Shown here: piece after piece, positions 50,486 to 58,922 of the stretch | Numbering within the stretch: the first letter of the stretch is position 1 | Layout of the letters: each line of letters begins with the position of its first letter | Source: Methanolinea sp. | GTDB taxonomy: Archaea; Halobacteriota; Methanomicrobia; Methanomicrobiales; Methanospirillaceae | Length of the DNA: 64,000 bases | NCBI GenBank assembly: GCA_018262855.1 | Contig: JADFDO010000005.1 | Span: 62,001 to 126,000 of the forward strand | Direction of reading: 5' to 3' | Made by a program: the position numbers and the translations under genes | The notes under the pieces: generated by a model | What the model was told of the DNA's origin: nothing | The model's input: only the letters and a program-made list of their open reading frames with translations | Databases searched by the model: none

Positions 50486-50709
50486 GCAGTCACCGCGGGT
50501 GGGCAGTTCTGGTAGATTATCTGTCTCGCATCCCTGAAGTTAAACTTCTCGATGATAAGGTGCTGCTCCTTGAGTCTTTTCAGTGCATATCTCACCGTGC
50601 GTGGTGCAAGCCGTGTCCTCTTCACAAGGTCCTTGTGGGTCATGGCACCGCCCTGATCAAGGATATGAAGAACGGTGACAGATGAGGGGGGGAGGTTCAT
50701 CTCGTGCAT
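50482..50709 (-). CDS. small winged-helix regulator
   Basis: 75 residues, almost entirely one wHTH: SSVTVLHILDQGGAMTHKDL, RTRLAPRTVRYALKRLKEQH and LIIEKFNFRDARQIIYQ (wing). MarR-like in pattern. The ATG at 50709 (or 50700) coincides with the start predicted from TTGATATG upstream, so the mRNA is nearly leaderless. It overlaps the XRE-type gene by 4 nt. Its own promoter contains a GTTAAC repeat, a candidate autoregulatory site. Confidence 0.82.
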   Translation of the reverse strand: MHEMNLPPSSVTVLHILDQGGAMTHKDLVKRTRLAPRTVRYALKRLKEQHLIIEKFNFRDARQIIYQNCPPAVTA

Positions 50710-50718
50710 GAAATGTTC

Positions 50719-50742
50719 GTTAACGCTGTTAACATATCAACC
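50719..50742 (-). promoter_or_regulatory. promoter of the HTH pair with GTTAAC repeat
   Basis: GTTAAC-GCT-GTTAAC (50719-50733) lies between the TATA-like TTGATATG (minus strand, 50735-50742) and the start codon at 50709. A repressor bound there would block transcription start. The same gap contains the divergent TATA box of the OB-fold gene at 50751-50758. Confidence 0.5.
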
Positions 50743-50781
50743 TATCGGTGCTTATAAAGGGTGGGGGCCTACCATTTATCC

Positions 50782-51159
50782 GTGATTCTGGTACGGCAGG
50801 AAAAGATCGCCATCCTCATTCTTGTCATTGTTCTGAGTGTGGTACTCGCATCGGCGGGAATTCTCGAGCTCACCGGGAAGGGAATTTTTTCAAAACCATA
50901 CGGGCCTGATAGTATCGACGGTGAACTGGTTCATCATGAAGGAATTGTTGAGGAGAGCTCAGTGACTGCAACGGGAGGACACAGGATACTTGTTGTTTCC
51001 GGTGTCCGTGTCTTTGTACCTTCGTCATGTGTCGGGGATGGTTTTCCTGACCTGGGTCAGACGGTATCATTGTATGGAGTAGTGCAGACGTACCGCGGGG
51101 AGAGGGAGATCCTTATCCGCGACCCATCGGATATCCTCACGGTTGTCCCGCCGGCATGA
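50782..51159 (+). CDS. membrane-anchored OB-fold protein
   Basis: 125 residues. An N-terminal membrane helix (KIAILILVIVLSVVLASAGIL) is followed by a single OB-like beta domain: LVHHEGIVEESSVTATGGHR, ILVVSGVRVFVPSSCVG, LGQTVSLYGVVQTYRGEREI and LIRDPSDI. It resembles nucleic-acid-binding OB folds of the tRNA-anticodon type, but outside the membrane a protein or sugar ligand is as likely. The frame is open to 50761. GTG 50782 is chosen because CTTATAAAGG (50751-50760) predicts transcription starting at that base, i.e. a leaderless mRNA. Confidence 0.75.
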   Translation: MILVRQEKIAILILVIVLSVVLASAGILELTGKGIFSKPYGPDSIDGELVHHEGIVEESSVTATGGHRILVVSGVRVFVPSSCVGDGFPDLGQTVSLYGVVQTYRGEREILIRDPSDILTVVPPA

Positions 51160-51282
51160 ATACAGCCAGGATATCAACACCGGCTCAACCTTATGTATCC
51201 AGGAGAAGTGTATTAATACAGTGTGAATTATGGGTTATCAGGGAGGATACGAAAGTCAATGAATAAGACTGGTGGCAAGAAT

Positions 51283-51888
51283 ATGGATCCAGTTCGCCAG
51301 ATCTGGATCCTGGTTATCCTTGGGATAGTATGCATCGGACTTGAGGTTGGCGTGCACTTTTTCCTCCATACTGCCATTGGCTATACCCATATTTTTTACA
51401 TTCTCCTCATCCTGGCGGCAGTCTGGTATTACAAAAAAGCGCTCTGGGTAGCATTCGCACTCGTGGCGGCAACGTTCATCACAAGTTTGGTAGTGGGAGA
51501 TTTCAACTGGGCTACCCTTTTACGGGCGGTAATGTTTCTCCTGGTGACCTATATTGTGGCTTGGATCTCGGAAGAACGGGATAGGGGAAGGCTGGAGATC
51601 CTGGCCCAGAAGGAAGCAATTGAGAAAGAGCACTATGCCCTTGTCGGCTACTTAAGTGAGATAACTCTGAGGATCAAGCAGCCCATCAAGATCCTTCGTG
51701 ATAATATCCTTGCCATCCGGATGGAGTTCGATGGGAAAATCCCTGATATCGAGATGGTGAAGATGGAACTTTCGACGCAGCTCGCTCACGCCGAGCAGAT
51801 ACTGCAGAATTTCCAGGAATTGAACAAGGAAATGGTCGACGAGCACTCCGAAATCCCCAATGCCTATAAAGAGTTTTTAACCAGGTGA
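51283..51888 (+). CDS. sensor-like membrane protein without kinase domain
   Basis: 201 residues. Four hydrophobic segments (IWILVILGIVCIGLEVGVHF, IFYILLILAAVWYY, ALWVAFALVAATFITSLVV and ATLLRAVMFLLVTYIVAWI) are followed by ~100 residues of coiled, dimerisation-like helices. The segment GYLSEITLRIKQPIKILRDN resembles a histidine-kinase HisKA helix but lacks the phospho-accepting His, and no ATPase domain follows. It probably pairs with the next gene (12 bp on). ATG 51283 has GGTGG 7 nt upstream; in-frame ATG 51259 or GTG 51223 are alternatives. Confidence 0.78.
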   Translation: MDPVRQIWILVILGIVCIGLEVGVHFFLHTAIGYTHIFYILLILAAVWYYKKALWVAFALVAATFITSLVVGDFNWATLLRAVMFLLVTYIVAWISEERDRGRLEILAQKEAIEKEHYALVGYLSEITLRIKQPIKILRDNILAIRMEFDGKIPDIEMVKMELSTQLAHAEQILQNFQELNKEMVDEHSEIPNAYKEFLTR

Positions 51889-51901
51889 GGTGACAGTAAG
51901 G

Positions 51902-52483
51902 ATGCCTATTGACTTTTCCAGACTTGGCGAAGACAAGCTTTTTCTGGTCCTTTCCACTGCTGAGATGCTGAAAAGGAACAATACACAGATCATCCACACC
52001 CTGACTGGGAAGGGATACCGGGTGGTTGTGATCACCACGAACCAACCGTCTGCCGTGCTGAAAAAAAATTATATTAATGAGAATATCGACCTATCAAAGG
52101 TTACCTTCATCGATGCAATCACCAAGTACGCCCTTGGCAAGATCCCCCCTGGCCAGGAGGATTGCCGGTTCATCAACAGTCCCTCAAACCTGACGGATTT
52201 GGGTATCGCGATCACAGAAGTGCTGCACAATTATGGCGGTGAAAAGACCTGCCTGCTTTTTGATTCGGTCAGCACCATGCTGATCTATATACCCTCGACA
52301 AATATCTCCAAGTTTATCCATTTCATCACGAGCAAACTCCGTCTCGTCGACGCAGCGGGGATTTTCCTTGCAGTCGAGAAAGGGCTTGATCCGCTCCTCC
52401 TCACCCAGCTCACCACCTATGTTGACGGGACAATCGACATGGATATCCCCTCTGCGGGAAGCCCAGGAGTCCCGGTTCAATAA
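51902..52483 (+). CDS. RecA/KaiC-fold-like protein lacking Walker A (DUF835/DUF7504-like)
   Basis: 193 residues. Alternating strands and helices with LLFDSVSTMLIYIPSTNISK (Walker-B-like) and FIHFITSKLRLVDAAGIFLA resemble KaiC/RecA-type folds, but there is no GxxxxGK loop near the N-terminus (FLVLSTAEMLKRNNTQIIHT). Such archaeal proteins often sit beside or inside sensor kinases. GAGGTGAC 7 nt before ATG 51902 decides the start over the GTG at 51890. Likely co-transcribed with the membrane protein upstream; together they look like a signalling pair of unknown input and output. Confidence 0.7.
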   Translation: MPIDFSRLGEDKLFLVLSTAEMLKRNNTQIIHTLTGKGYRVVVITTNQPSAVLKKNYINENIDLSKVTFIDAITKYALGKIPPGQEDCRFINSPSNLTDLGIAITEVLHNYGGEKTCLLFDSVSTMLIYIPSTNISKFIHFITSKLRLVDAAGIFLAVEKGLDPLLLTQLTTYVDGTIDMDIPSAGSPGVPVQ

Positions 52484-52495
52484 CGCAGGGGATCT

Positions 52496-52987
52496 TTATT
52501 TATCGTCCTTCATGTGGAGGATTTCGTAACTCACGAGCCCTTTTTCAACACACTCCCTCACCTGCCGTTCCCTCATTGAAAGCGCTCCTCTCTTGCCTGT
52601 CTTCACCTCCACGAACACAATGCGCGAGAGTGTCCCCCTCGATAGTCCATCGAATACGATCAGATCGACCGGGGTGCCGAGGAACCTGGCATCGCGGGGG
52701 TCGAAAGGGAATTCAGGAAAATAGGGGATCAGGTGCTCGGTCATCTTTCCCCTGATGACAGCCTCGCTCTTGCCTATCGCATCACTGCGGATCCGCATCT
52801 CTTCTTGGATGGTCCATTCCCGGTGCAGGAGATCAACCCTTTCACGAACATCATCCTCCAGTGCCCTTGAGCGCCATTCATCATAGAGGGCGTGTGCCCG
52901 CTCTTCCATTGTGGTAAAAAGGCGAAGATATTTCCATGCAAGGATGACAATGGCGATTGCAAGGAGGAGTATCACCAGTTCCAGCAT
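52496..52987 (-). CDS. membrane-anchored Holliday-junction-resolvase-like endonuclease
   Basis: 163 residues. An N-terminal membrane helix (LVILLLAIAIVILAWKYL), a charged helical linker, then a PD-(D/E)xK core: FLGTPVDLIVFDG (Asp), IVFVEVKTGKRGAL (ExK) and SMRERQVRECVEKGLVSYEI. This is the COG4741 group, predicted secreted or membrane endonucleases distantly related to archaeal Hjc. If active, it would cut DNA near the membrane. Converges on the signalling pair, 12 bp between stops. Confidence 0.8.
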   Translation of the reverse strand: MLELVILLLAIAIVILAWKYLRLFTTMEERAHALYDEWRSRALEDDVRERVDLLHREWTIQEEMRIRSDAIGKSEAVIRGKMTEHLIPYFPEFPFDPRDARFLGTPVDLIVFDGLSRGTLSRIVFVEVKTGKRGALSMRERQVRECVEKGLVSYEILHMKDDK

Positions 52988-53074
52988 ATGGATAGAGGGA
53001 TAGGGTATACGGAAAAAGGCTTTGTGTGCCGGGTGAAAGAATACCCCTGTAAAAGTAAGACAGGAAAAGGGTGT

Positions 53075-53602
53075 TCAGGTTTTTCTCTCTAACCTTGCGA
53101 GTGCCTCGGTCGCCGCTTCCGCAACCCTCGTATCCGGGTCAGTCAGGGCCGCGTTGAGGGCTTCTTTTGCCGATTCGCCGCCGAGGCGTCCCAGGGCCCA
53201 GGCGGCATGTTTTCTCACCAGGGCCTTGGCGTCATTCATCGAATCGATGAGTGCCGGAATTGCCCTCTGGTCACCGAGATGCCCAAGACCTATTGCAGCG
53301 CCAATCCGAAGCCACTTCTCTTCTGATTTCAACGCCCGGAGGAGCGGTTCGAATGCCCTCCCGTCACCGATCTGGCCAAGAGACTTTGCAGCCAGCCAGG
53401 AGACATCGACGAACGGATCGCTGAGAGCGTTTATCAATGGCTGTACTGCAGAGGCATCCCCAATAGGCCCGAGCGCTTCTGCAGCTTTCCATCGTTCATC
53501 GAGATATTGACTCTCGAGGAGTTGTATCAATCCTCTCACTCGTCGTATCCTGGCATCCTCCTCTGCCTGTGCTTTCATTGCCGGTGATGGATCTTCGCTC
53601 AT
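53075..53602 (-). CDS. HEAT-repeat protein (PBS-lyase-like)
   Basis: 175 residues made of about five 31-residue HEAT-like repeats: LESQYLDERWKAAEALGPIG, LSDPFVDVSWLAAKSLGQIG, LKSEEKWLRIGAAIGLGHLG, MNDAKALVRKHAAWALGRLG and LTDPDTRVAEAATEALARLE. Repeat spacing is regular and uninterrupted. Such proteins are scaffolds; PBS-lyase activity is not implied. Soluble, no signal peptide. The 382-bp gap upstream contains a structured RNA candidate on the opposite strand. Confidence 0.88.
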   Translation of the reverse strand: MSEDPSPAMKAQAEEDARIRRVRGLIQLLESQYLDERWKAAEALGPIGDASAVQPLINALSDPFVDVSWLAAKSLGQIGDGRAFEPLLRALKSEEKWLRIGAAIGLGHLGDQRAIPALIDSMNDAKALVRKHAAWALGRLGGESAKEALNAALTDPDTRVAEAATEALARLERKT

Positions 53603-53792
53603 CCGCCCACCTGATAGGCAGGCATTACTGCGGGGCGGTAATAAGAGTTACGTTTCAATTGCCCGATCGTGAAAAAGGCCAGTTTCATTCCGATGGAAGA
53701 ATTCCCGGAAATCTCTTGTGTAAAATGAATTTTATTTACTATTTTTACCAATAAAATAAAAATGTTTATCAGTCTTAGGACGAAACAAGTTA

Positions 53793-53970
53793 TCTGCATC
53801 AAATTAGATTTGGTGCAGCGTAGGTTAGTGCAAATTTAGCCGTCCGTAAGGTCTCATTGGGAGTAACCTGGCAGGTTTCGGATGTGTAATATATCCATGG
53901 TCGAACCCACAGCAATGCCGGGACTCCCAGAACGGACTTCGTGAATGTTCCTTGTAACTGGTTTTTTTAA
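53793..53970 (+). ncRNA. candidate structured non-coding RNA
   Basis: In the 382-bp gap between the HEAT gene and moeA. TATA-like ATGTTTATCAG (53762-53772), with A-rich sequence before it, predicts a start at ~53793. A hairpin follows at once: CTGCATCAAAT/ATTTGGTGCAG with loop TAG (53794-53818, one U-G). A long rod comes next: GTCCGT (53842-53847)/ACGGAC (53932-53937); TGGGAGT (53858-53864)/ACTCCCA (53923-53929); CCTGGCA (53867-53873)/TGCCGGG (53916-53922, one U-G); GGTTTCG (53874-53880)/CGAACC (53902-53907). A T7 run (53962-53968) ends it. Both U-G pairs are allowed only if the plus strand is the RNA. No known family recognised. Confidence 0.65.
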
Positions 53971-53984
53971 GGATTCATGAACGA

Positions 53985-55844
53985 TCAGGGAAGGATTTTT
54001 CCGGTGTTTTTCGTCAGGTAGCCTCCTGATTGGGAGAGGCGTTCCCTGAAGGATGAAGACTGAACCGTTTTTATAAGGGTATCTATTTTCGGATCTTTGA
54101 TGGTTTCAGCCCTCATCACAAGCTCATAAGAATCGATACCGAGGGGCAGGAAGAAGGGGAGTCCTGAAGATCGTGCGAATCCTTCTGTGGATATGCCGGC
54201 ATCTGCCAGAAAATTCGCTATCCTGCTTGCAACAGCATCAGGATTTTTCACCTCATTTCCGTACCCCTTCACAACGGAAGGGTTAATATGGTTCCTTGAA
54301 AGGAGAGCATCGAGGAGTGTTCTGTTCGCAGTGCCGCGTTCCGTGTTTATAATGGGGACTTCCCGGATATCGACGAAACTGATCTCTTTTCTCGAAGCAA
54401 GTCCAAGAGGTTGTTCTGCAAGAACAAGCCTGATTACCTGGCGATTTTTCAGTACCTTAAATGGATCGGGCAAGACGTTCTCTTCCAGGACCGGCATGTG
54501 GACGGCCGCAGCATGACATGTCCCGGATCGCAAGGCAAGGACACCACCGAGGTTACCTGTCGGGCAGCAGCGGAGAGGTATACCCTGATCGATCATCTGA
54601 TCTGCCAGGTGGTGAAGGATGGCACTCTGGGGCCCTACGATGAATAGTGATGTCTCCAGAACTTTTGGATTGTCATAGAGTGTCACATCGACTTCCTGCT
54701 GTGCTTCCAGACCTTCAACGGATGAGGGAATGTGGAGATACCCATTCGATCGAACAAGGGCGCTCTGTACCCCAAAACCACGTGAAAGCGGAAACACCAC
54801 ATATTTTCCATCAACCCTCCCTGTCGTCAAGGGGACAAATTCGTCGTATCCAAGTTCGGATGACAGACGCTGTGCGAGCTTTGCCTTCATAGCATAGGTG
54901 GGATGAGGTGCCAGCCCCCAGTGTTCCAGGAGATGTGCAGCAAACTCCCTGACAATCGTCTGTGCAGCAACAGGGTAACCGGGCATGCCAAGAACTGGTA
55001 TCTTGTCCACAATCCCGAGCATAACCGGTTTCCCGGGCTTGATCTCGACACCATGGAAGAGAAGCTTTCCTGCTTTTTTGAGGATCTCCTCGGTAAAATC
55101 AGTCGTTCCCGCAGATGATCCCGCGGAGAGAAGGACCAGGTCATTCTCTTTTACAGCCTGATGAAGCTGTGATTCGATCATATCGCGATCATCAGGCACG
55201 AGGGGATACCTGGTGCAGGCAGCCCCCATCCCTGTGAGATAGGCCTCGGCAAAAAAATTGTTTGATTCCACATTCTGTTCAGGAAAAGGGGTTATCCCAA
55301 GTGGTACAAGCTCACTGCCCGTCGAGATAATCCCGACTCTTGCCGAGAGCACGTTGACAAAGGGGACACCATAGGAAGCGAGTGCACCGATATCTATAGC
55401 CCTTATTCTGTGCCTTCTTGGGAGGATCAGGTCACCTTTCTTGATGTCTTCTCCTGCAGGCCTGATAAACTGCCAGGGCGCAGCAGGTTTTCTGATTACC
55501 AGCTTCCCCCCATCTTCCCAAACATCTTCAATCATGATGACGGCATCGTACGAGGAAGGAACCGGCTGACCAGTGTTGATCCTTACAGAATCTGTTAAAA
55601 TAACGGGAGATTGATCACTTGCAGTGGTGGTTTTTGCCGAATGCACGGCAACACCGTCCATAGCCGCCACATTGATACCAGGGACAGAAAAACGGGCATA
55701 GACCGGTTCTGCTGTCACCCGGCCGGCCGCTACATCAAGGAGTACTGTTTCAACCCTTGCAGGGCTCGGTGCGGATTTTTTTAATCTTTCAAGGGCATCG
55801 GTGAAAGAGATCAGGGAAAGGTATCGCTTGGCCATTGTATCCAT
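53985..55844 (-). CDS. moeA: molybdopterin molybdenumtransferase MoeA with C-terminal periplasmic-binding-like domain
   Basis: 619 residues. MoeA part (1-~400): AMDGVAVHSAKT, RINTGQPVPSSYDAVI, GIISTGSELVPLG, SAGSSAGTTDFTEEIL, EIKPGKPVMLGI and LGMPGYPVAA. The C-terminal ~210 residues are a type 2 periplasmic-binding-like domain (LFIVGPQSAILHHLADQMID, AAAVHMPVLEENV, FARSSGLPFFLPLGIDSYELV). This fused form is common in archaea and may sense molybdate or tungstate. It inserts Mo or W into molybdopterin, needed by FwdB. Start: ATG 55844; TTG 55847 and ATG 55835 are in frame. GTTTATATC (55885-55893, minus) may be its TATA box. Confidence 0.93.
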   Translation of the reverse strand: MDTMAKRYLSLISFTDALERLKKSAPSPARVETVLLDVAAGRVTAEPVYARFSVPGINVAAMDGVAVHSAKTTTASDQSPVILTDSVRINTGQPVPSSYDAVIMIEDVWEDGGKLVIRKPAAPWQFIRPAGEDIKKGDLILPRRHRIRAIDIGALASYGVPFVNVLSARVGIISTGSELVPLGITPFPEQNVESNNFFAEAYLTGMGAACTRYPLVPDDRDMIESQLHQAVKENDLVLLSAGSSAGTTDFTEEILKKAGKLLFHGVEIKPGKPVMLGIVDKIPVLGMPGYPVAAQTIVREFAAHLLEHWGLAPHPTYAMKAKLAQRLSSELGYDEFVPLTTGRVDGKYVVFPLSRGFGVQSALVRSNGYLHIPSSVEGLEAQQEVDVTLYDNPKVLETSLFIVGPQSAILHHLADQMIDQGIPLRCCPTGNLGGVLALRSGTCHAAAVHMPVLEENVLPDPFKVLKNRQVIRLVLAEQPLGLASRKEISFVDIREVPIINTERGTANRTLLDALLSRNHINPSVVKGYGNEVKNPDAVASRIANFLADAGISTEGFARSSGLPFFLPLGIDSYELVMRAETIKDPKIDTLIKTVQSSSFRERLSQSGGYLTKNTGKILP

Positions 55845-56008
55845 CAAGAGGTACTTTAAGATTCTGAAACTCTTGGCTTGTTAGATATAAACTCTTTATT
55901 TTTCTTAAATGTTGACTCTTTCATTTTAAAAAAACCCGGATATGTTAACCACATTCTATCAATTTCGATAGGAATTAAATGTAGTAAATTTATATATCTG
56001 TTCGAGAT

Positions 56009-57430
56009 ATGGACAGGGAATTTCCGGAGACTTGGGTTGAAATCCCAAAAAATTATTATCGGATTGATTTACGCCTTGGAATTCCCCGTTCAAGGGCCAA
56101 TGGAGAACTCGAACGATGGATTGGGGATCAGGGTCTCTGCCGACATCCAGATCAGCATCCATCAATCATCCTAGCAGATATCCTGTCAGAACCAAACCTT
56201 AATCCAGATTTTATAAAGCGGGTTGTGAAAAAGTGCACACAATCTTCCGGGCCTTTACAGGTTAAACTCAACAGCGATACAGAGAATACAGAAAATGCTA
56301 CCGTTCTTCCTTATATTATCAAACCCAACCGGGAACTTTGTGAGGTTGTCAGAGGCCTCTCTGATACCTTTACCCTCGGAGCACCAGAGGGATCGATCGT
56401 CTCCTGTATGGGCCAGATCATACCGGAAACGCTCAATGCGATCCCTGGTGATAATAACCGATGGCGAGCGATCATCAGGTTTGATTCCCGATCAAGAATT
56501 TTTCAGAAAGTCAATTCGCATAAATCCGCACCTCTGCAAATTTCAAAGGTCAGATATGATTCTTCCTCATGTGAAGAGAAAGATCAGGATCATCAAGGTA
56601 GCAAATATACCGGACTGGGAGCACAGGAAAAACCCCTAATCTTTGATATCCTCAGACTTACCCTTCGAAAAGGTGACACACCGATTGCGGAGTATGATCT
56701 CTATCTCCATACCTGGCTCTCTTATCCTGAGTCAGTAAGGGGTATTCACGAACGAAGAGCACTTCGTGAATTCAGGATCCAGCACGGATATCAGATGACC
56801 CGGCCAGCATGGAGCAAAAAAACCAAGATTTTTGTAATCAGCGACCTACATCTCGGCCATCAGAATGCCATCCCGAGATATAAAAGGCCATTTCCTATGT
56901 GTAAGATATCCGAGATGGATCGTGTCCTCATTAGGAACTGGAACTGGACTGTGAAGAAGGAGGATACCGTTCTCTTTCTTGGAGATCTCTCATTTATGAG
57001 CCAGGAATCTCCCGAATCCTACTTAAAACGCCTTGCGGGGCGTATTTTCTACCTTGAAGGAAATCACGATATCTATTATTCCTACATGTCGCATTGCCTC
57101 TTCATGAATTATCATGGCACCCGATTCCTCTTCATCCATGATCCCGAGGAGCTGGTACGACAATTTGATGGATGGGTCGTCCATGGGCATGTTCATAACA
57201 AAAATCTCACCGATTTTCCCTTTTTCAATCCATTTGAGAAGAGGATTAATGTGAGTGCCGAGATGATCGGGTATCGCCCGATACCGCTTGACGAGATATA
57301 CAGGCTTGTGCAGGGAACCAAAGATATTCTGGACTTCCGCAATGTTCAGGCATCCGGAGTAGAAGAAGGGGAACCGGCTGCAGGACTGGGACATGGCAAA
57401 GAAGACCCGGCCTCTGTTGTCCATTTTTGA
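56009..57430 (+). CDS. calcineurin-like metallophosphoesterase with unrecognised N-terminal domain
   Basis: 473 residues. C-terminal ~200 residues are a metallophosphoesterase: VISDLHLGHQNAI (near 278), LFLGDLSFMS, LEGNHDIYYSY, LFIHDPEEL and VVHGHVHNKNL. This layout matches small bacterial-type phosphoesterases often annotated with phage or RNA-repair neighbours. The N-terminal ~260 residues are not recognised. HPSIILADI (near 50) and EYDLYLHTWLS (near 228) could be the two HxS/T motifs of a 2H phosphoesterase, but the match is weak. The start ATG lies ~20 bp after a TATA-like AAATTTATATAT, so it is nearly leaderless. It is a single gene divergent from moeA. Confidence 0.72.
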   Translation: MDREFPETWVEIPKNYYRIDLRLGIPRSRANGELERWIGDQGLCRHPDQHPSIILADILSEPNLNPDFIKRVVKKCTQSSGPLQVKLNSDTENTENATVLPYIIKPNRELCEVVRGLSDTFTLGAPEGSIVSCMGQIIPETLNAIPGDNNRWRAIIRFDSRSRIFQKVNSHKSAPLQISKVRYDSSSCEEKDQDHQGSKYTGLGAQEKPLIFDILRLTLRKGDTPIAEYDLYLHTWLSYPESVRGIHERRALREFRIQHGYQMTRPAWSKKTKIFVISDLHLGHQNAIPRYKRPFPMCKISEMDRVLIRNWNWTVKKEDTVLFLGDLSFMSQESPESYLKRLAGRIFYLEGNHDIYYSYMSHCLFMNYHGTRFLFIHDPEELVRQFDGWVVHGHVHNKNLTDFPFFNPFEKRINVSAEMIGYRPIPLDEIYRLVQGTKDILDFRNVQASGVEEGEPAAGLGHGKEDPASVVHF

Positions 57431-57545
57431 AATGTTATACCCGGATACAGAACGTTAAGAGACGTCATTCCCTTGCTCTCTCCATGTGATTATCTCAGGC
57501 GAATCTTGGATTGCAGTAAAAGAGGCAGATTATACTCCGGTAGAA

Positions 57546-58784
57546 TCAGAATGCAAGAACCCGCTGCTGATCAACATCGACACCAGGGGGAGGTAGCAGG
57601 ATGACCTGGCCGAGCTTGTTGGGATGAATCGGACAGACACCTTTCATAAGAGCATTTCCCGCGATACCTCTTTCCTGGGATGAAGGAGTATATGCGAAGT
57701 ATTCCAGGTTATCCATGCGTGAGGTGGTTTCGATAATTGATTGCAGATCGCAACCGGGCAACATTCCTGCCGGGGAGTCCTGGCCTGTAAGGGCATAGAC
57801 TCCCTCTTCAATGAATACGACCCTTGTTGGGATCTCCTGATGTGCACATGCCACAGCAAAAGTGATTGCTCCCTTGGTGAATTCAGTCCCATAAGGACTG
57901 TGGGTTGCGAGAATAACAAGGGAGGGTTTTCTCTCTTGTGGCGGAGGTCCAATCCAGGGAGTTTTCCTGTGGGTCACCACACCCATTGAAAAGGCAGTAT
58001 GGGTGAGGATCGGATGACACCGGGTAAACCGGGATACAATCTGGTCCAGGCTCCTGATCCTGGCGTGAGGAATAAGTGATGCAGATACTACTTTTCCATT
58101 CTCCCCTGTATATGTGCTGTACCCACGAGAGCCGGCACTCTCCGGGCATAATAGATACATAGGTGACAATCCATTCTTCACTGCGGAAGAATACACATCG
58201 AGGAGTGATTCTCCGATATTTTCGTGATGTAAGGGCTTCTGATCGCGGTGCATGGTGTGGACCCCATCAAGATAACCATAAAATTCTGGGGAAATTCCTC
58301 TCCTGACAGCAGTCCGGAAGAGATCGACAACGCCTGAGTCAGAATGGTACATATAGGGAGAATGCATGTGGAGAAAACCGATTGATGATGGTCGGGTGGG
58401 TGTACTTTTTAAATCCAAGAGGCAGTCCCAGATTGAACGCCCTATCATGCCTTTTCCGGGATCGAAAGGAATTATCTGGTCAGGATATCTCACCCTGAAA
58501 GGTTCAATAGAGATCCTCCGCATGTGAAGGTCTTTCGGTTCGAAGATGCACTGGAAACAGGGCAATCTGAACAAGATCTCCCAGAATTGAAGATGCCGGC
58601 GGTCAATAAAACTATAACACGCATCTCCAAGGAGGAAGAAGGTGAATAGGGGAGTTGGGGTTCTCGGATGGTGGTGAAAGCTCTCAGGATAAAGCCGGGT
58701 GCTGTAAAATTTCAACAGTTCGACCAGCCATGAGAGTCTTTCCGTTGTTAAGCTCTCTGAAGTTAGGAAAATATTTCTATTCAT
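57546..58784 (-). CDS. three-domain DsrE-like protein, sulfur-relay-like
   Basis: 412 residues (from ATG 58784; the frame opens 11 codons earlier). Three DsrE/TusD-type units are seen in tandem. Unit 1 (~1-130): NIFLTSES, FTFFLLGDACYSF, then CFQCIFEPKDLHMRRIS. Unit 2 (~133-275): SIGFLHMHSPYMYHSDSGVV, FYGYLDGVHTMHRD, then YLLCPESAGSRGYS. Unit 3 (~288-412): LVILATHSPYGTEFTKGAI, VVFIEEGVYALTG, then YFAYTPSSQERGI. The equivalents of the DsrE active Cys are present in unit 2 (Cys212) and possibly unit 1, and missing in unit 3. DsrEFH/TusBCD pass sulfur as a hexamer of separate chains; here all three are one chain. It lies downstream of the SagB-type gene. Confidence 0.7.
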   Translation of the reverse strand: MNRNIFLTSESLTTERLSWLVELLKFYSTRLYPESFHHHPRTPTPLFTFFLLGDACYSFIDRRHLQFWEILFRLPCFQCIFEPKDLHMRRISIEPFRVRYPDQIIPFDPGKGMIGRSIWDCLLDLKSTPTRPSSIGFLHMHSPYMYHSDSGVVDLFRTAVRRGISPEFYGYLDGVHTMHRDQKPLHHENIGESLLDVYSSAVKNGLSPMYLLCPESAGSRGYSTYTGENGKVVSASLIPHARIRSLDQIVSRFTRCHPILTHTAFSMGVVTHRKTPWIGPPPQERKPSLVILATHSPYGTEFTKGAITFAVACAHQEIPTRVVFIEEGVYALTGQDSPAGMLPGCDLQSIIETTSRMDNLEYFAYTPSSQERGIAGNALMKGVCPIHPNKLGQVILLPPPGVDVDQQRVLAF

Positions 58785-58922
58785 TGCATTCGAGTTCTGG
58801 GGAACACATTGGGGCACATATTGTGAGATTTAAAATACACAGCGCCCGATCTACGATGAACAATAGCGAGGATATCAATAAAATACCTCGCATTTGATAT
58901 AATTCACAAAACCTACCCCCTT

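Noticed and set aside
50761-50781. Upstream start of the OB-fold gene
   Set aside because: The TATA box at 50751-50760 would put transcription start downstream of it, so GTG 50782 was used.
53896-53915. T-arm-like GGTCGAACCC suggesting a tRNA
   Set aside because: No acceptor or anticodon stem at the right distances; the bases fit the rod-like RNA fold better.
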